A stretch of 64,000 nt of DNA from Macropodus opercularis (taxonomy: Eukaryota > Chordata > Actinopteri > Anabantiformes > Osphronemidae): the NCBI GenBank assembly GCA_030770545.1, contig CM061099.1, forward strand, positions 625,001-689,000. Reading direction: 5' to 3'. Of the stretch, positions 1-11,736 are shown in pieces. The position numbers and the translations under genes are program-made. Within the stretch, counting starts at the first letter, position 1. Each line of letters starts with the position of its first letter. Under the pieces are notes generated by a model. That model was not told the DNA's origin. It searched no databases and saw nothing but the letters and a program-made list of their open reading frames with translations.

Positions 1-904
1 ACAGCTCACTGATCATTTCAGTTTCTCAGTTTGAGGCTTGTGTTCGTGCTGGATTTCCGTCGACCTTTCGCACACGGTTACTGCCACAGTGCGACTCCCT
101 AAAGACAGACGAGTGAACAGAATGTCTCCTGATGTTATTATGCTGTCCCGTCGCCTAGCAACTGTAGCCTTTGGACAGACGAGTATCCTCCAGCAGGCAG
201 GCTTTTCCAGTGAGCCGAGCCATATTTGGCCTGAGGGTTACAGTAGCGGACTATATTTAGACGCTGGCCTTAAAGACTGGCCTGAGCAGGTTGAAACGGA
301 GAAACCGGGTCTCTGGCGCCTTTCATGAGCTGGTTAATGCGAGACGCTGGAATCGGTTACACTCAACAGTCCAGAGTCCAAATGCTTAATAAAGGAGTTT
401 AGAATGAAACTCTCTGGACGCTCCTGCAGCACCTCCTCACTTCAGCCTCTGTTTGTCCTCAGTGTCTCTGATTGTCCCTGAGCAACGTGTTTAAGCTTTA
501 ATGGTTATGTCGGTTCTATAGCTCGTCAGCCGGATGAAGATCGCTCATGTTTCATTCACACAGCGTCAGAGAAACAAACGGGGATAATTGCTGACCCAGG
601 GACAAGGAGGAGCCGGTGGAGGACGGGTTCTGATCCAGTATGTGTGTGGTAACGAGGAGCGTGTCCAGTCGTAGCGGAGCCTTTTATTCGCGGGTCAGAA
701 GAAATGGTGGGAACTTAACTTTGGATGACATCAGCTTAATTGTCAAGCTTTCCCACATTGTTGCTGTGTCACAGTGGATTTAACCGAGCGACGGCCTGCA
801 GCTCCTCTCGCTTCGCTTCCTCCTCCCTTGGCTTCGTGTTTTCCACCGTTCAGAGAATCTTTAAAGCAGAGCGTTTGTGATCCAGACGTTTCTGCAGGGA
901 CAGT
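1..904. other. Probable dag1 intron, 5' part
   Basis: No exon or named repeat is recognised. Because the dag1 exon at 3872 opens with a splice acceptor and lacks the protein's signal peptide and first ~95 residues, this stretch is inferred to be intron of that gene. The short open frame at 38-328 has no recognisable domain. Confidence 0.5.
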
Positions 905-2280
905 GTGTACTGTTACTACTATACTACTCTACTATACTACTGTTACTACTATACTACTCTATTATACTACTGTTACTACTATACTACTCTACTATACTAC
1001 TGTTACTACTATACTACTCTATTATACTACTGTTACTACTATACTACTCTATTATACTACTGTTACTACTATACTACTCTACTATACTACTGTTACTACT
1101 ATACTACTCTACTATACTACTGTTACTACTATACTACTCTATTATACTACTGTTACTACTATACTACTCTATTATACTACTGTTACTACTATACTACTCT
1201 ACTATACTACTGTTACTACTATACTACTCTACTATACTACTGTTACTACTATACTACTCTATTATACTACTGTTACTACTATACTACTCTACTATACTAC
1301 TGTTACTACTATACTACTCTACTATACTACTGTTACTACTATACTACTCTATTATACTACTGTTACTACTATACTACTCTACTATACTACTGTTACTACT
1401 ATACTACTCTATTATACTACTGTTACTACTATACTACTCTATTATACTACTGTTACTACTATACTACTCTACTATACTACTGTTACTACTATACTACTCT
1501 ATTATACTACTGTTACTACTATACTACTCTACTATACTACTGTTACTACTATACTACTCTACTATACTACTGTTACTACTATACTACTCTACTATACTAC
1601 TGTTACTACTATACTACTCTACTATACTACTGTTACTACTATACTACTCTACTATACTACTGTTACTACTATACTACTCTACTATACTACTGTTACTACT
1701 ATACTACTCTACTATACTACTGTTACTACTACATTACTCTACTATACTACTGTTACTACTATACTACTCTATTATACTACTGTTACTACTATACTACTCT
1801 ATTATACTACTGTTACTACTATACTACTCTATTATACTACTGTTACTACTATACTACTCTATTATACTACTGTTACTACTATACTACTCTACTATACTAC
1901 TGTTACTACTATACTACTCTACTATACTACTGTTACTACTATACTACTCTACTATACTACTGTTACTACTATACTACTCTACTATACTACTGTTACTACT
2001 ATACTACTCTACTATACTATTGTTACTACTCTACTACTCTACTATACTACTGTTACTACTCTACTATACTATTGTTACTACTCTACTATACTATTGTTAC
2101 TACTCTACTATACTATTGTTACTACTATACTACTGTTACTACTCTACTATACTATTGTTACTACTCTACTACTCTACTATACTATTGTTACTACTCTACT
2201 ATACTATTGTTACTACTATACTACTGTTACTACTCTACTATACTACTGTTACTACTCTACTATACTACTGTTACTACTAA
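905..2280. repeat. 30-bp minisatellite array
   Basis: About 37 copies of a 30-bp unit run in strict register from about 931 to 2030, then decay into shorter TACTAC/TATTGT pieces up to 2280. The unit core is TGTTACTACTATACTACTC followed by ACTATACTAC or ATTATACTAC. The C and T variants at the second base are interleaved along the array. The unit has no stop codon in any forward frame, so all three forward frames stay open for more than 1.3 kb; this is a property of the repeat, not evidence of a gene. The array lies in the inferred dag1 intron. Confidence 0.97.
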
Positions 2281-2772
2281 GACCTGTTAAAGACCTGTTG
2301 AGTAAAGGTTATCACACAGCTCAGTGAGTGGAGCATCTGATTATTTCTATATGTTTTGTCTTTGCCCTAAGCTTCTTGGAAAGTAGTTTGCTTTTCGAAA
2401 TAAATCTTCCAACATGCAGGTTTCCCAGGCTCTTTAGAAGAACTTGGGCGCTAACCTTGCCAGAGGTCTGGTGTACGGTGGGGGGGGCTCCAAGAGTCTG
2501 AGAGAGCAACAATAACCTTTAGGGCCAAATGTCGAGCTCCCCTGAGCTGAAGCCTGGAAAGCCAGGAAAAGATAAGAATTATTTTTCTTGACATGTTGGG
2601 GATTTGATGTATTTTCCATGTACTTCGAAGGAGCCAGGGAACGACAATCTCAGCTGGGCTGCAGGGTTTTAAACAATGCTGTGATTTCTAACTGAGCCTG
2701 AAACACTGACTGAGAGACTTGTGGTGGCAGAACACGGACGCTGTGTTGAGAAGCCACCTTTAGGATGTTTTA

Positions 2773-2773
2773 C

Positions 2774-2834
<61 letters not shown>
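2773..2834. repeat. (GT)n(TA)n(CA)n compound microsatellite
   Basis: About 10 GT, 15 TA and 5 CA dinucleotides follow each other without interruption. The GT and CA arms are complementary around the TA core, so the tract is self-complementary and could form a hairpin or cruciform. Confidence 0.97.
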
Positions 2835-3852
2835 TAAAAACCAGCAGATGAAGAAGTGTGACCCTACTTTCAGGATGATTCATTAATTTGAGGAGCTATT
2901 ATAGGACAGTTTCATTTGTCCTTCATCTCTTTCAGATTTAATTACTCATGTCAAGAGGCACCGAGTTTGAACTTTTGAGGCTTTGAAACATTCTGTGACG
3001 AATTAGATCAAATATGACATTAGAAGACACGAGAGTAATTGAGTTGCTTGGTTTTCTTTACAGGCAAAAATGTCAATGCGGTGAATTCCTTCACTCATAG
3101 TTAGTATTTCTCTGTCTCTGATCTTGTTCCTGTTGGTAGAGAATATTGATGTTTTCTAGTTGGGCTGAATTCTATGAGCGACGTCTTCATACATGTCAGA
3201 ATTTGAAATGAGAGCAGCAGGAAAGCTCGGTATAGAGGAGAAGCTGTTTGAGCTACGACACAAAGAAAAAAGCAGGATAAATAAAAATAAATGGGAAAAG
3301 CTGTTTCACCACCACTGGAAAGGGAGCAGATCCAAGAAGTCTACCAGGCCTGGAGGTAGAGGTTGTAAGTCCGGCTCCTGGCAGCGTGGCTGCGTGTGCA
3401 TGTTTGATTTTATGTAGGTGGCCACACGTGTCCTGGGTGGAAATGCACATGCAGCCTTGTGTGCATTTCCCCCGGCGCTGCCCGTGTGCTGGTTAGACCA
3501 TTAATGATGTGTCTGGGGAGCCCTGCCTCTACATAATTTATCAACCAGGATTTATTAGCCGCAGAATTAACTGGTAGGGGCTGGGGAGCAGGGTGCATTT
3601 GTTCTTGTTTTTGGATCTGTGTGTGGAAGCATTGTCATCGTGATGCATTTCTCTCCATGAGCCTCCAGCCAGAGTCCTTTTTAATTTGACTTTAAATCAC
3701 ATTTCAGAGTCTGCACACGAGTAGCAGGGATTAAAAAACCTGCACAACCTGCTGTTAAACAAAACCAACTGAATCTGTTCAGTTCTGCATCTGTTTGTCT
3801 CTATTTCAACTCTATTTGTGTTTTAAAGTGAATAACATTACTCAACGATCTA

Positions 3853-3871
3853 CTACATCTGTTTCTTTCAG
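3853..3871 (+). other. dag1: Splice acceptor of the dag1 large exon
   Basis: A pyrimidine-rich run (CATCTGTTTCTTTCAG) ends in AG at 3870-3871. The exon then starts in phase 0 with residues that align with vertebrate dystroglycan just upstream of the conserved LPxWLHWD block, close to the known mammalian boundary near codon 95. The first in-frame ATG at 3881 is internal, not a translation start. Confidence 0.85.
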
Positions 3872-6232
3872 ATTACTGAGATGGGCAAGGGTTCCCTCCC
3901 TGCATGGCTGCACTGGGACGCCAGCAGCAGAGTCCTGCAGGGTCTCCCACTGGAGGAGGACAAAGGTGTCCATTACATCTCTGTAACCATCAGCAATCAC
4001 ACCACGTCCTCCTCTTCAGAGGTGTTTTCCATTGAGGTTCACCCCGAAGACTATCTGGATGCAGATGGAGCCCAGTTTGCATCCAACCAAGCTTCCACTG
4101 AAGAAGACGTTGAGCCATTCGTGTGTGGCAACGAGGAACCAGTCACAGTTCTGACAGTGATACTTGATGCTGATTTAACCAAGATGAGCTCAGAACAGAG
4201 GGTGGAGCTGCTTGACAACATGAGAAGCTTCAGTGAGGTGGGACTCCAGCACATGAAGATTCTGCCTGTGGTCAACAACAGATTGTTTGACATGTCTGCG
4301 TTCATGGCTGGTCCAGGGAATGCCAAAAAGGTGGGTCCATATGTAAATGACAAACAATGTATGGTTTGGTGGAAAAATCGATTATTCACTCATTCCTCCC
4401 TGTGGCTCCAGGTGGTGGAGAACGGAGCTCTGCTGTCCTGGAAGCTCGGCTGCTCGCTGGACCAGAGCACCATCCCAAACATCAACAGTGTCCAGAGTCC
4501 TGCAAAAGAAGGCGCAATGTCAGCCAAGCTGGGCTACCCTGTGGTGGGATGGCACATTGCCAACAAGAAGCCCCAAGTCCCCAAGCGAGTGAGGCGCCAG
4601 TTAAACAACACTCCAACTCCTGTCCTGACGGTGCTTCCTCCAACAACTGCAGCGGAGCCTCCAATCCGGATTATTCCAACACTCTCCTCTCCCTCAATAG
4701 CTGCACCAACGGAAAGCTCTGCTCCCCCAGTGAGAGGCCCAGTGCCGCTGCCAGGCAAGCCGACGATTAGAGTGCGAGAAAATATTGGCCACACTCCAAC
4801 CCTGGGACCTCCTCAACCAACGCGGGTAATGGAGACGACCAGCACCCTCTCAATTCAGCCAACCATGACCAGGTCGACTCGTGTGGAGCCCACTGCCACG
4901 CTACCTACCAGAAAACCCACCAAGAGACCTAAGAAGGCCAAAACCACACCAGTGCCCAGAGAACCTAAGACGTCCACAGCCAAGCCGTCCAGGCGTACCA
5001 CAACGTCACCTGCCGTCGTCCCCGATCCTTACAATGAGAAGCCCGTCTTGCGAAATCCTATCGATCAGGTCAACGCCCTTGTTGGCACTTACTTCGAGGT
5101 TAAGATTCCATCTGATACGTTCTTTGATAAAGAAGATGGGACAACCGACAAACTGCGTCTCACCCTAAGACAGAACCACAACGAGGTGGTTGGAGAGGGC
5201 TCCTGGATCCAGTTCAACACCACCAGCCAACTTCTTTATGGTTTGCCTGATGTCAACCATGTGGGAAAACATGAATACTTCATGCAGGCTACTGACAAAG
5301 GTGGTTTAAATGCAATCGATGCCTTTGAAGTCCGTGTGAATCGCTGGCCCACCAATGATAAGACCCCTGTTATTTTCACGGCTCGATTAGAAGGTGACCC
5401 TCGATCAGTAACCAATGATATCCACAAGAAGATCCTTCTGGTCAAAAAGCTGGCGTACTCGCTCGGAGACCGCAACAGCAGTACAGTGAGTCTACGCAAT
5501 ATCAGCAAAGGTTCTATAGTGGTGGAGTGGACGAACTCCAGCCTCCCACAGCACCCGTGTCCTAAGGAGCAGCTCACGGTCATGAGCAGGACACTTGCCA
5601 ATGCCGATGGAAGACCCTCACAAACCTTCAGATACTCTATGGAGCCTGAGTTCAAACCACTGGATGTCAAGGTCAAGGGCAGAGCCAGCTGCAGAACCTA
5701 CTCCTTCATCCCGCCAGGAGAGATCGATATACCAGAACCTCCCGCTGTCACTCCAGCTCTGGGAACAGGACGGCAGAGCACAGACGACGTCTATCTCCAC
5801 ACGGTCATCCCTGCCGTGGTGGTCGCAGCCATTTTGTTAATAGCAGGTATCATCGCAATGATCTGCTACAGAAAGAAAAGAAAGGGCAAGATGACGATTG
5901 AGGACCAGGCCACCTTCATCAAAAAGGGTGTGCCCATTATCTTTGCTGACGAACTTGATGACTCTAAACCTCCTCCCTCGTCCAGTATGCCACTGATTCT
6001 GCAGGAGGAGAAGCCTCCACTTCCGCCCCCCGAGTACCCAAACATGGCCACGCCGGAAACAACTCCCCTCAACCAGGAGCTGCTGGGGGAGTACACAGCT
6101 CTTCGGGACGAGGACCCAAATGCGCCGCCCTACCAGCCACCCCCTCCTTTCACCACTCCCATGGAGGGTAAGGGCTCCCGTCCCAAGAACATGACTCCCT
6201 ACAGATCTCCACCTCCCTACGTTCCCCCCTAA
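3872..6232 (+). CDS. dag1: Dystroglycan, 3' coding exons (partial at 5' end)
   Basis: The precursor is cleaved into extracellular alpha-dystroglycan, which binds laminin through matriglycan, and transmembrane beta-dystroglycan, which binds dystrophin. Coding is 3872-4330 joined to 4412-6232, giving 759 residues; the signal peptide and first ~95 residues lie upstream of the window. Visible in order: end of the N-terminal Ig-like domain (LPAWLHWD), S6-like domain, furin site RVRR (fragment residues 212-215), TPTPV and HTPTLGP motifs matching the matriglycan attachment region, a Thr/Pro-rich mucin segment, a second cadherin-like domain, and the Gly520-Ser521 self-cleavage site in KGSIVVEW. The beta-chain disulfide pair falls at Cys536 and Cys580, with the mammalian spacing of 44. 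One membrane helix (about 617-640) is followed by basic RKKRKGK and a C-terminal PPPY that binds dystrophin WW/ZZ domains. Stop TAA at 6230. Everything needed for function appears intact. Many teleosts keep two dag1 copies; which one this is cannot be told here. Confidence 0.97.
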   Translation: MTEMGKGSLPAWLHWDASSRVLQGLPLEEDKGVHYISVTISNHTTSSSSEVFSIEVHPEDYLDADGAQFASNQASTEEDVEPFVCGNEEPVTVLTVILDADLTKMSSEQRVELLDNMRSFSEVGLQHMKILPVVNNRLFDMSAFMAGPGNAKKVGPYVNDKQCMVWWKNRLFTHSSLWLQVVENGALLSWKLGCSLDQSTIPNINSVQSPAKEGAMSAKLGYPVVGWHIANKKPQVPKRVRRQLNNTPTPVLTVLPPTTAAEPPIRIIPTLSSPSIAAPTESSAPPVRGPVPLPGKPTIRVRENIGHTPTLGPPQPTRVMETTSTLSIQPTMTRSTRVEPTATLPTRKPTKRPKKAKTTPVPREPKTSTAKPSRRTTTSPAVVPDPYNEKPVLRNPIDQVNALVGTYFEVKIPSDTFFDKEDGTTDKLRLTLRQNHNEVVGEGSWIQFNTTSQLLYGLPDVNHVGKHEYFMQATDKGGLNAIDAFEVRVNRWPTNDKTPVIFTARLEGDPRSVTNDIHKKILLVKKLAYSLGDRNSSTVSLRNISKGSIVVEWTNSSLPQHPCPKEQLTVMSRTLANADGRPSQTFRYSMEPEFKPLDVKVKGRASCRTYSFIPPGEIDIPEPPAVTPALGTGRQSTDDVYLHTVIPAVVVAAILLIAGIIAMICYRKKRKGKMTIEDQATFIKKGVPIIFADELDDSKPPPSSSMPLILQEEKPPLPPPEYPNMATPETTPLNQELLGEYTALRDEDPNAPPYQPPPPFTTPMEGKGSRPKNMTPYRSPPPYVPP
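4331..4411 (+). other. dag1: 81-nt in-frame intron inside the dag1 exon
   Basis: The sequence starts GTGGGT and ends CTCCAG behind a pyrimidine-rich run. Removing it joins NAKK directly to VVENGALLSWK, exactly as in other vertebrate dystroglycans. Its length is 27 codons with no in-frame stop, so an unspliced reading stays open and would insert 27 unrelated residues into the S6-like domain. The mammalian gene has no intron here. Confidence 0.92.
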
Positions 6233-7485
6233 GACTTGCTTAACCCTCCCCTCACAGGGTGGAGGGAGAGGACGCCTGAGGAGCTGTAACAGTTTCATTC
6301 TGGTGTTTGTCTGCCTGGACATTTACAGAGAGATGATACGAGGTGCTAAAGTACAAAACAGCTACAGGGGACTCTGGGAGGGGGAGTATGAGGCGGGTGG
6401 GGTTTGAGTGGTTGAAACAGCTGGGAGGGACAGTGATAGCCCAGCAACTACAGTGGCCTAAGACAAATTCTCGTCACGTTGGCTTTCAGGTCAACCAGTT
6501 GGTCAGAAGCTACAAATGGGAGACGTGCTCTCCATGCCCAGCGTTTCATTTTGTTTTCTAAATTCATCTGGATACAGGTTTTGATTTAGTTTCTTCTTTG
6601 TCCAGGTTTTGTTTTCCTCTGGACTAAATCGTTTTCCTAACAAGCTTTTTTTGTCTTTTTAAACGATGCGAGAAGACAGTGAACTGCCGTCAGACCACTG
6701 CAGGCAACGACTCGTGAGCTTCTTCGAATTTGAAGAATTAAAGCTATCGAGGGTCTCGAATCACCCTGCAGCCAACGGGAGAACGGAAGGGAGACGTTTC
6801 AGATTCAGTACGTTTGCCTTTTAACACTAGTTGTCTGTTTCTATCCTTATTCACAATGTCTAGTAAAGTTGACAATAACAAGGTAGCCTAAAAGATTTAG
6901 AGACGAGTCAGTATTTTTAGTTTCATTGGTTTTAAAATTCACTGTATATCTGGAAGATATTCTGACTGTGCTATTTTCTTGGTTGAAGAAAGGACCTGCC
7001 TCCGTAAAATAACCTGAAAGCTTTTTCTTCCTGGTTTGTCCCAGTTGCCTCGTACCCAGAGCAGATCTAGACGAAAACACATAAAACGGACGTTTAGCGT
7101 CGTGCTGTGGTTTCGACTTAAGTGGATTTGGTTTCATGTGACTTGACCTAAACTTGGTGACAGTGTTACATCAGGTAACACGTTGCTGTTACTGCCCCTT
7201 TTCTACACAACTTGTACCCAAGCAGGAAGCAGAGCTTTCAGCTTACTCTGAACTAGGGAGAATTATTTTTTTATGTAACGAGGCAGATCTTCTCTCCAGT
7301 CTGGGAAGCGCTGAGCCTTCCAGACTGTCCCCGCTGGGACTGCACAGGTATCACATTTTATGGGTCACGGAGGGGATTTGCAGTAATTAGATCACTGGAA
7401 AACTGTCAACTAAAATCACATTTTTTATGTTTTTGATACAGCCTCGAATTGTTTAATTATTAAAATAAAACATGATTAATAATTA
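6233..7485 (+). other. dag1: Probable dag1 3' UTR
   Basis: Non-coding sequence follows the dag1 stop. The first good polyadenylation signal is AATAAA at 7464-7469, in an AT-rich stretch, giving a 3' UTR of about 1.25 kb. Further AATAAA hexamers near 7814 and 8452 could serve longer transcripts. The exact end cannot be fixed from sequence alone. Confidence 0.5.
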
Positions 7486-10400
7486 GTCTTCTGTGATTTG
7501 TAAAATCGTAGATTAGAATTTTAATTATGATTCAATTATGTATTTTTTTTGTCTGGGGTCACTTGTTTCAAGTGTTTTATGTTATTATGTGTGTCTGCAT
7601 TTAAAATGTATCCACTATACAAAGATCGAATGACCCATATTTTCTGTAATCAGATTATTTTTATTTTTACGTCCTTATGTTTGCCATGATTTTGAAAGTG
7701 ACCCTTTGCAATAATAACGTAGTCCACACAGCGGCTGAGGCCAGCGAGAGGGATTCATGTTGGTGCGTTTGAGTGATGCCAAGGCTTTTTGCTTCTCAAG
7801 TGTGCGTTGTCATAATAAAACCAACTGGTACGATTCAAACGTCTTCATTCATGCATCTGATTGAACTTGGTTTCCGGCTGTCACGCGCCTCGATCACACT
7901 GAAGTTCATGAGGTTTTGCTCGTCATCTTTTCTACCGCTCCCACTTAGCCTTGAATTGATAAATCAGTCAGGTTTGACGCTCCGTTGCCTGGCAACCGTC
8001 GACTGACGCGGTTGTACTGTCCCTTTTTGCTATTGATGGACTAGTTGGACAATTCAGTTTGAAAGCTCTGCCCATTAAAAGGCTACGCTGTGAAAACTCT
8101 CAGCTCCATCTGTCTTCCCGCTCGTTGCATACAGATAATTTGCATTGACTACTTGGAATATTGATTAGATGTAAACGATTTGCCAGCTCTGTTGCACCTC
8201 TGTGATAATTCTTGACAGAGTTTAATTTGTAAGTAGGGAAGGCAATGAAGAGTCTGTTCCCATGACAAGCCTGGTGTAAAACGAGTCAAGTGGTGACGAA
8301 CGGGGGCCTTGATCTTTGCGACAGCTTGTGTGGTGGCATCAGAATCTGTCGATATTCATACTCAACATGGTAAAATGTGATGGATCTACACATTGTTTTC
8401 CTTCCACATCACATCATGTGCAACTTGTGTCGCTCCATTACACAAAATCCCAATAAAATCCATTGACTGTGGTTGAAGGTCGAAGGGTTTGAACAGGGTC
8501 CATCAACACAGAACGAGACTCGAGCACAAGCCGACACTAACTTTACGACTGTACAAGCAAAAGCTCCAACGAGCTGCGTATGTGATGGAGGATCCGGGCA
8601 GATTAGAGAAGTGCTGAGTTTGCATGTTGCGGGGCCTGATCAGTCGCCTTCAAAGCACCAGACAAGCTCCATCTATCACGAGGAAGCTGCTCAAATGATT
8701 TGTGGTGCCATGTCGTTTTTATCCTGCAGGAACACTCCATCATAAAAAGTCACATTTCTTCTTCTGTAGATTTTTGAGGTGGCCTGGTTGGAGCTTTACG
8801 ACACAAATACACCATGCGTATAACAAAAGAAGCACTTGTGCTGGATCGATGCTCCAGGTGGCAGAGCCTCGATTCCAGCCCAGACGTCTTCATCCCAAGC
8901 AGCAGATAAATGACACAGGCTCATTGGAGTAACGCTGGTTATGAGAGACTCGATGTGGATCCAACAGAAACCCAACAGACGTGTTTCCACTGGCTGCGGT
9001 TCAGATTTGGAGGCAGTTCAATCTACATGTCTGTAGCATTTCCAGCTGCATTCATCTAATACAAAAGCCACATAATATCACACGGCTGCACCACAAGACG
9101 CCTTAACAATCAGGAACATTTTCCAAAGTAGTAACTAGGTAAAAACCCGGGACAGAGAAAAGACGTTTACTTTGAGTCAGACATCAGATGGTTCTGTGTG
9201 AGATGGATTTTCAGCTCTTTGTCAGTAATTTGACAAAAGGAACAGGGTTGTGTCTTCTAACAGCTGTGCAGAAAATGGTCACAAAGGCTTCGTCCTAACG
9301 TTCTCCTTACAGGGAAGGTTTGAATCACTCAGCGTCCACAGGAGCCACATTCAGCTAAACTGAGTGGAGTGAAGGGAACCGCATGAAACCCGGCTCAGCG
9401 TCCTGCAGTGAGCTGTGAACGGGAAACGCAGCGAACGTGGAGCGTGAACACTTCTCGTCATAAACTCTGCACAGCTGTCGCTCTGGGTTTGTAGCTTTTG
9501 ATTCTTTAAGACGTGAGCAAACCTTTAAAAGAGAAGCAGGTCAAGCAACGAGCAGATACACACTTTCCAAAAACGACGACTCTCTGTCCTGTTAAACTGA
9601 AGGTGGTGAGTTTACTACCAGTCGCCCCCTTTAGATACAGGACATTTGAAGCAAGCAGCTAAACACAGATGCCTGAGAACAGGCAGCAAGCGAAGACTGA
9701 TCCAGATGCGTCGACGCCGCGCTTCTCTGATTCGCTGCCGTCTTAATGGGACAGACTGTGTTTGAGCTCCCGTCCAATCTCTCTTCTTGTCATCTCTTGG
9801 CGCCGTGTTCTTGACCTTGAATCGTCCTTTCTCTGTCTTTGTCATCTCCACCTGTCGTCGTCATCACGTCAGCATTCGTGAACCAACCAATCAAGCAGCT
9901 GAATAAGGAGAGTTAGAGGTTGTGAGTGAACCGAGCTGAGTGCAGGTACGTCTGCAGCAGTGGGCCGAGCACAGAGCTTCACGTCTGAGCCTTTTCAACC
10001 TTCGCTTTCTTCCGCTAAGTGTTTAGTCGCAGTCACCTGGAGTCAAATGAATCCCTCTCTCACCTTCTGCACCTCGGTAGCACTGAGCCTCATTACGTTT
10101 CAAAAGGGAAGTGTGAGAAGTGAAAGCAATTAAATCCAACATCCGTTAAAAAGCAACGGCCGCAGCTCATAACCTCCCACTTCTCTTTATTTTTATTCTC
10201 CGCTTCCCTCACTGATCTCCATGAACATCACTGCAGTTCTTCACCTGTTGTACATCCAGTCAAACATACAAGCGGCTCGTTCCACACAGTCTGCAGTGCA
10301 GGACAGGAAGAACAAACCACATGTTGATACCTGTGAACTAGCTGAAGCAAACTGCAGCATCAATGTCTCATCTGTTCCACGCGTGGTTCAGGGATTCAGA

Positions 10401-11522
10401 GATGAAACCGCGGCTTCACGCTGGAAACATCTGGGATCAGTGTCTCTCAGCGACGCTGCTGCACTTATCCAACGCTCTGACCTTCACGACGAGTCAGCGG
10501 GTGAATGTTGCTGCTTCCCCTCCTCCGTCGTCTCCGTACCTGCAGTGACACATTTCTGCGTATTGAGAGCGAAGGCCGGTGGCAGCGATGAGTCTGAGCT
10601 GCAAAGGCTCAGGTCACAGCCTGACCCGCTGCCGGTGGAGGCAGACGGTCACTGGTTTAATAGCTCGGCTAAAGCGTCGCGAGCTGTAGACGTGGGACAG
10701 AACCAACTACCTATTAAAGGTGCAGCGCTTGGTTTCTGTCCCTGCCCAGTGTAGTATGAAGCAGGACCGTTTGATGTTGATCGAATGTAATCTCCCAGGT
10801 GCCAGGCTCCTTTTCTGAACAGCGTCCTTGTGACATTTGCAGAATGCCAAGCAACACGCGGCGCCGCCTGCACCGCTGAGCGTGAATGCAGGCGTGTGAC
10901 GCTACGCTTCGTATCCCTGGTATTTGTCTGAGCCCGTCTTTACCACCGTTGTTGTGAGCGAGGGATTACGCCAAACTTCGCCCTGGACAGCAGATAAGAC
11001 GCTAATGATTACAACCGTTTGTCTGAGTAGCTGAGCTGCTGTAGCGAGGAGAAGGCAAAACAGGATCTGGGTCATCTGGAAAAAGGAAGAACAGATTCTC
11101 CTGTTCTGTGTGTGGACCAGGCGGCGCTGGATGTGGTTCTGGGGACTATTGGAGACGCGGTGACGACGTCTACGGGAAGTTCTGCTCATCCCAGTCAGGC
11201 GGGACCCTGCTGTGAAGCGCCTTTACATTTATGACCCAGGAATTTCATAGCACATATGAGAGCAGGTGAATTTAACAAGAAGGTCCAGCTGCAGCAGTAG
11301 GTTGTTAGCTTTAGCCTCACACAGCGTCCAGCTGAATATTTACTCTAACCTACGGAGCTGAGCTTGATTAACCGTCCGTCATGTAAGTTGTCAGTTTGAC
11401 TCCTGCTGGTTCACAGACTAGTAAACACATCTACTCTGGTCAGACACGTCTATGACGCTGTGACCACGATTCTGGCATCTATTCGTCTGCTCTGAACACA
11501 GATGCTACGTGAAGCTCTGTGA
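7486..11522. other. Intergenic sequence, no gene seen
   Basis: No coding exon, RNA gene or named repeat recognised on either strand. The longest open frame (10221-10754, 177 codons) has no domain or compositional sign of coding. An octamer ATTTGCAT occurs at 8138-8145 in an AT-rich stretch that has the look of conserved non-coding DNA, which cannot be tested without alignment. Confidence 0.5.
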
Positions 11523-11561
11523 CCTCGCTCTCTCCATCTCCCTCTCTCTCTCTCTCTCGCT

Positions 11562-11602
<41 letters not shown>

Positions 11603-11736
11603 TCTCTCTCTCTCTCCATCTCTCCCTCTCTCTCCATCTCTCTCTCCATCTCTCCCTCTCTCTCCATCTCACTCTCTCCATCTCTCTCTCTCTCCATCTC
11701 TCTCTCTCTCTCTCCATCTCTCCCTCTCTCTCCATC
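11523..11736. repeat. (TC)n microsatellite, block 1
   Basis: TC dinucleotides with regular CCATC and CGCTC interruptions. The same interruption pattern (TCGCTCTCTCCATCTC) recurs in the blocks at 18946 and 24573, which suggests that all three derive from one array split by insertions. Its right end runs into the inverted retrotransposon fragment, with a 3-nt ATC overlap at 11734-11736. Confidence 0.95.

Larger units (their letters stand above)
2281..3871. other. Probable dag1 intron, 3' part
   Basis: AT-rich, non-coding sequence between the 30-bp array and the dag1 splice acceptor. Apart from the alternating GT/TA/CA tract at 2773-2834 nothing repetitive or coding is seen. Short open frames such as 3193-3417 show no domain and no sign of selection visible by eye. 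Confidence 0.5.

Noticed and set aside
774..2327. Three overlapping open frames of 460-517 codons
   Set aside because: They are translations of a stop-free 30-bp repeat (Thr/Val/Leu/Tyr or Cys/Tyr periodic) in all three forward frames, with no unique protein part of note.
4331..4411. 27-residue insertion in dystroglycan read as coding
   Set aside because: GT-AG ends, pyrimidine tract and exact restoration of the conserved NAKK-VVENG join show an intron.
10221..10754. 177-codon open frame
   Set aside because: No recognisable domain and no conserved-looking segment; length is possible by chance in GC-richer DNA.
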